Source of the DNA: an uncultured Eubacteriales bacterium
Lineage (GTDB): Bacteria; Bacillota; Clostridia; Christensenellales; Pumilibacteraceae
Assembly: GCA_900543755.1 (NCBI GenBank)
Contig: UQSP01000002.1
Location: 1 to 64,000 of the forward strand
DNA length: 64,000 nt
Direction: 5' to 3'
Each line of letters begins with the position of its first letter. Position 1 is the stretch's first letter. Below, piece by piece: positions 60,670 to 64,000 of this stretch. Both the position numbers and the translations under genes were made by a program. The notes below the pieces were generated by a model that was not told the DNA's origin, searched no databases, and saw only the letters and a program-made list of their open reading frames with translations.

Positions 60670-63600
60670 TCAGTCTTCGAAATCGTCCACGAAACTGTCT
60701 GCGGGTTTAATGTCCTTTTTCTTTTCTTCCGCTTTGGGTTCGGCCTTTTCGCTTTCATCGGCGGCAGCGGTTTCGTCTGCTTTTTCTTCGGCGGGCTTTT
60801 CGCTTTCTTCCGCGGTTTCGGCAGTCTTTTCTTCTACGACGTCTTGCGTCTCATCCGCAACTTTCGTTTCTTCCGCGGTTTCCGTTTTTGCGGTTTCGGT
60901 TATATTCTTGGAATCGATTTCGGTTACGGTATCGTCGAAGCTTTCGAAAGTATCCTTTACGTCAGCGTTGGTTTTGTCGGTATCGGTTTCGGTAACGTCG
61001 TCGGTTTTAACGAAACGTCTGTCGTAAGAAGACTGTTTGGATACGTTTATTTTCTTGGGTCTGGACTCTATGCGCTTTCTGATGAAGGAGCCTACAATGG
61101 CAATGACTACCGCGACTACAAGCAGGATAGAGGGGATAAGCCACCACTCAAGTCCGCCGCCGTTATTGACGTTGGTGTCGGTTGCGGTTTCATCGTCGAT
61201 GTTGTCGTCGGTGGTATCGTCTTCGGTATTGTCGTCAGCGGCGTCGGTCGTGGAAAGGTCGGCGCGCATGGTGCAGTCGTCAATAAGATTTTCGTCGTCG
61301 GCAAGGTCGGCTACCATTTCGTCGTAATCGATGTTGGAAATGTCTTCAAGCACGATATCCTTGAGATAAACTTTACCGGCGATTGCCTGATTGCTTTTAT
61401 CTTTTCCTCCAAGACCAAGAACAATCGAAGCGGTTGTTTCGGAAGCGGGAGCCTTTATATAGAAGGTATAAGTGCGGTAAACTTCGTTATCGGTAATGCT
61501 GTCGGTGGTGACGGAGGTGTCTTTGAATTCGAACTTAAAGTCGCCGTTCGTCAGTTTCACGAATGCGCCTACCGCTTTTTCGTTTTCAAGATATTCGTCG
61601 GGGATATCCGCTTTTACCGCAACGGTAAGTTTGTAGTAGGAGTCTGCGCTGAGCGTGAAGGAGTTATCCAAAGTAAGTTCGGAATAAGTGGCCTCTACGT
61701 TCTGCAGCATCATCGCGTAATAGGAGCCGTTTTTGTCGGTTTGTTCGGTGATACCGTAAATTACTTTGCCCGTACCTTTCGAGATTGTCCAGTTGTAGGG
61801 GTATTTGACGGCAGAGGTGTCGTAAGTGTCGAAAAGGGTAAGGTCCTCGGCGCCCAAAGAGACGGCGGCGTAGGAAATGCCTTCTCTTACCGCGGGTATG
61901 TCGCGGTTGACTTTGTAATCCGCGGCTTTCGCGTCGAATACTTCCTGAGTAGAATCGGTTTTAAACTCAATGCCGGTAAAGTAAACTGTACCCGCGGCGA
62001 GTTTGGTTTCGTTATTGACGCGATCGTTAAGTCCCAGCCACAACTCGAGTTTCATTGTCGAGTCGGCGGAACCGCCCTTGACATAGAAAGTATAAGTGCC
62101 GGACTTGGTGATTTTTTCTATCGTGGCAACCACTTTGCCGCCTTTTTTAAGCACCAGGTTTGCACCGTAACCGCTTAAGTTATCGGCATAAAGTGTAACT
62201 GCAACTGTGTTGTAGCTGTCGGTCGCAACGGTAAAATCTTCGCTCGAGTAGCAGAAAGCGGTGCTTTCGGCAGAGGACATTTTAAGCACGTTGCCCCAGG
62301 TTTTGGTAAGCGCGGGGAAGTTGCCCATTTCCTCGACGGGCACAAGTCCGTAAACCGCGTCCGTGGTTTCCACTTCCGTCTGGGAGTAGCCCGCGGTGCC
62401 CACCGAAGAAGTGGTATTCATCGTCCAGTTTGCGGGAGTAAGAGGATTTTTCAAAGTTTTGCTTCCGTCGCCGTTAACAACGTATTCAAGCTCCTCATAA
62501 GTGCCTACGGTGTTGAACCAGCCGTTGTTGATACCCGAAGAGTCGGTTGCGGTATCGATGGTAACGGCTTTATTTCCCGCGCTGTTGTTGTCGTTGTATT
62601 CCGCGGGAGAAATGCGCTGGATTTTAACGTCGTCGAAAAGTGCGATGCCCTGAGAAGGGTTGTCCTTCGTGCCGAGGCTTAATTCAAGTTTAGCGGTATA
62701 GTCGCTGAAGTCCGAGCCCTTAACGTAAACAGACAGCTCGTTCCAGCCGTTATGGTTTTTGTTTTCCGCGCTGAGCGACAGCGAAGAAGTGACGTTGGAA
62801 GTGAATTCGCCCGTATTTTTAACGCTCTTGTATTTAAGCGTTGCGGCAACGCCGTCGCCGCCCTCAACGCTTTCGCTGTTGTACCATGCGCTTATTCTGT
62901 AGTAAGCGTATCTGTCAAGCGTGAACTCGTTGGATTCGATTCCGGCGTAAGCGGAGCCGAATTTACCTGTGGATTTGTTGTAAGTGGAAACGGCGAAAAC
63001 CTTATTTGCGCCGTCGGAGTATTCAGTGGGTGCGTAAAGAGTTTTTTCAAGTCCGAGATTGTTTTCGGAAGGAAGACCTTTGGAAGCGTCTATAAATTGC
63101 TTTGAAGCATAACCGCTGCCGACTATCGTACCGAACTCGCCGTCCACGGAGAAATCGCCGCCGGGAAGGTATTCGCTTTCGTTAAAACTGTAGACTTTCT
63201 TTCTGGAACCGTCTTCGGAAGATAAGCCGGCGGTCTGCTCGTAAAACATTTTGGACGAAAGCTGAGTCGCCGTGATGTTGTCGAACATCGCGTAACCTTT
63301 GGTATTAAGTCCGCCCACTTCGTTGTAGCCCAGCTGCAGACTCAATGTCGCGGAAGAGGAGAGGAAAGAAGAGGTTTCTATATAGATAGTGTAGTCAAAC
63401 CAACCGAGAAGTTTTGCGTCGGTAGCGGTAAGGCTTTCGGTGTTTATGGCAGTAAAGCCTACGGGGTTTTCGTCAAGTCCGTTGACAAGAATAGCCGCGC
63501 CGCCGTTTGCGCCGATGCTGCCCGTTTTAACCCATGCGGTAATCGCATAATAGCTGTTGGGCGCCAGCGTAAAGCTTGCGGAGGTGTAACCGTAAGCCGT

Positions 63601-64000
63601 GGGCGTACCGTTTGCGTTTATCAGAAGTACGTTTCTGTTAGTGTCCTGATAGTAACCCGAGTCGGAAGAGGAGTCGCCCTTGCCGAAAGGAGAATCGGGC
63701 TGAGCGTTTTTATATTCGTCGTACTGGTCGAGGAAATATTTATCCTTATTGCTTCCGTAAGTCGAAAGGTTCATAACTCCGCTTTTCACCGACGTTGCGG
63801 GAGAATTGCCTATGGCCGCACCCGTCCAGTTGGTGGGGGTGGGGATGTCGCCGCTGCCCGTTTCGGCAAATTGCGAGTTGGTAATGGTAAGCGCCTCATG
63901 CCAGCCCGAGTAGTCGGTTTCTTCGGCAAGAGCGGAGCGCGACGCAATCGCCTGCGAAGTAAAGACAAGCGCGAAAGCGATAAGCAAAGCGACGATTACG
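60670..64000 (-). CDS. Large modular surface protein, membrane-anchored (N-terminus beyond window)
   Basis: The open frame continues past the window end; at least 1109 residues are seen. A signal peptide ends near the A-L-A-E-E sequence. Four related beta-rich modules of about 200 residues follow (about 25-245, 250-465, 485-690, 700-890). Each has an aromatic YY or Y-N segment followed by a W/Y-x-T-x-Y-I strand and a final F-D-x-I or similar, like carbohydrate-binding jelly rolls. Next come an acidic Asp/Thr linker, one membrane helix (LIPSILLVVAVVIAIVG) and a 130-residue acidic cytoplasmic tail. No catalytic motif is apparent. Role in polysaccharide binding is a guess. Confidence 0.8.
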   Translation of the reverse strand, partial: VIVALLIAFALVFTSQAIASRSALAEETDYSGWHEALTITNSQFAETGSGDIPTPTNWTGAAIGNSPATSVKSGVMNLSTYGSNKDKYFLDQYDEYKNAQPDSPFGKGDSSSDSGYYQDTNRNVLLINANGTPTAYGYTSASFTLAPNSYYAITAWVKTGSIGANGGAAILVNGLDENPVGFTAINTESLTATDAKLLGWFDYTIYIETSSFLSSSATLSLQLGYNEVGGLNTKGYAMFDNITATQLSSKMFYEQTAGLSSEDGSRKKVYSFNESEYLPGGDFSVDGEFGTIVGSGYASKQFIDASKGLPSENNLGLEKTLYAPTEYSDGANKVFAVSTYNKSTGKFGSAYAGIESNEFTLDRYAYYRISAWYNSESVEGGDGVAATLKYKSVKNTGEFTSNVTSSLSLSAENKNHNGWNELSVYVKGSDFSDYTAKLELSLGTKDNPSQGIALFDDVKIQRISPAEYNDNNSAGNKAVTIDTATDSSGINNGWFNTVGTYEELEYVVNGDGSKTLKNPLTPANWTMNTTSSVGTAGYSQTEVETTDAVYGLVPVEEMGNFPALTKTWGNVLKMSSAESTAFCYSSEDFTVATDSYNTVAVTLYADNLSGYGANLVLKKGGKVVATIEKITKSGTYTFYVKGGSADSTMKLELWLGLNDRVNNETKLAAGTVYFTGIEFKTDSTQEVFDAKAADYKVNRDIPAVREGISYAAVSLGAEDLTLFDTYDTSAVKYPYNWTISKGTGKVIYGITEQTDKNGSYYAMMLQNVEATYSELTLDNSFTLSADSYYKLTVAVKADIPDEYLENEKAVGAFVKLTNGDFKFEFKDTSVTTDSITDNEVYRTYTFYIKAPASETTASIVLGLGGKDKSNQAIAGKVYLKDIVLEDISNIDYDEMVADLADDENLIDDCTMRADLSTTDAADDNTEDDTTDDNIDDETATDTNVNNGGGLEWWLIPSILLVVAVVIAIVGSFIRKRIESRPKKINVSKQSSYDRRFVKTDDVTETDTDKTNADVKDTFESFDDTVTEIDSKNITETAKTETAEETKVADETQDVVEEKTAETAEESEKPAEEKADETAAADESEKAEPKAEEKKKDIKPADSFVDDFED

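Noticed and set aside
60628..62178. 516-codon plus-strand ORF opposite the large surface protein
   Set aside because: Gly/Phe/Val-rich composition is typical of reading the complement of repetitive acidic codons; the minus-strand protein has signal peptide, modules and membrane helix.

Overview
The window is a stretch of chromosome from a Gram-positive, spore-forming Bacillota bacterium, most likely an uncultured clostridial lineage. The evidence is the rplU-prp-rpmA block with an L27 N-terminal prepeptide, the yqfC-yqfD-phoH-pgpH-ybeY-era-yqzL-recO block, a SpoVB-type flippase, a DivIVA-like protein, several lipoproteins with an Lgt, ECF-type vitamin transporters and Firmicutes-style -35/-10 promoters. 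Family-level placement is not possible by eye. The first 48 bases are not biological: they are an Illumina Nextera adapter with its index, so position 49 is the true contig end. I see no rRNA, tRNA, CRISPR array, prophage or insertion sequence.

Layout. 49-1588 (minus): ABC importer for a nitrate/sulfonate/thiamine-precursor-like solute, cut by the contig end. 1826-6437: valS, an amidase-like protein with two peptidoglycan-binding repeats, and an unknown membrane protein. 6653-8933 (minus): ECF S component and SpoVB-like flippase. 9114-16491: transglutaminase lipoprotein, diacylglycerol-kinase-like lipid kinase, CCA-adding enzyme, VanW protein and an unknown. 16576-20326: lgt, membrane protein, nicotinate phosphoribosyltransferase, DivIVA-like protein. 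20498-22033: OPA-type transporter. 22276-24070: L21/Prp/L27 behind an L21 leader, then an OGG-type glycosylase. 24190-30623: the yqfC-to-recO block. 30713-38766: GDPD, acetyl esterase, DegV, an ApbE/NusG-II/Gx flavin-linked trio, aminotransferase, tyrS, YigZ. 38838-42384: O-acetylhomoserine sulfhydrylase, PucR-type regulator with malic enzyme. 42568-47610: two small unknown proteins, a cytosolic subtilase, cysteine desulfurase with DUF3343, MFS transporter. 47722-54359: nth, NfnAB, obg, nadD-yqeK fusion, rsfS, PAP2. 54393-60389: FMN riboswitch and ribU, tsaE, yhbY, tsaB, rimI, hydrolase, MurF-like ligase, SDR. 60670-64000 (minus): a large modular surface protein that runs off the window.

How the genes fit together. 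Most are housekeeping: ribosome assembly (Era, Obg, RsfS, YbeY, YhbY, Prp-L27), tRNA charging and modification (ValS, TyrS, CCA enzyme, TsaE/TsaB), base-excision repair (OGG, Nth), NAD synthesis (PncB, NadD) and NADPH/ferredoxin chemistry (NfnAB, malic enzyme). Flavin handling recurs: FMN-riboswitch RibU, ApbE and a NusG-II/Gx pair resembling part of the flavin-based extracellular electron transfer locus.

The most interesting non-textbook signals are: three genes whose promoters sit exactly 6 bp before the ATG (predicted leaderless mRNAs); a terminator whose left arm is shared with the start region of the nth promoter; a 31-bp tandem duplication across a gene junction that creates a 12-codon overlapping ORF; an amidase lacking a zinc-ligand histidine; a PgpH without its large extracellular domain; a membrane-anchored MurF-like protein with an exact in-frame 27-bp repeat; and disordered charged C-terminal tails on many membrane proteins. 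I did not find a clear new multi-gene defence or mobile system.
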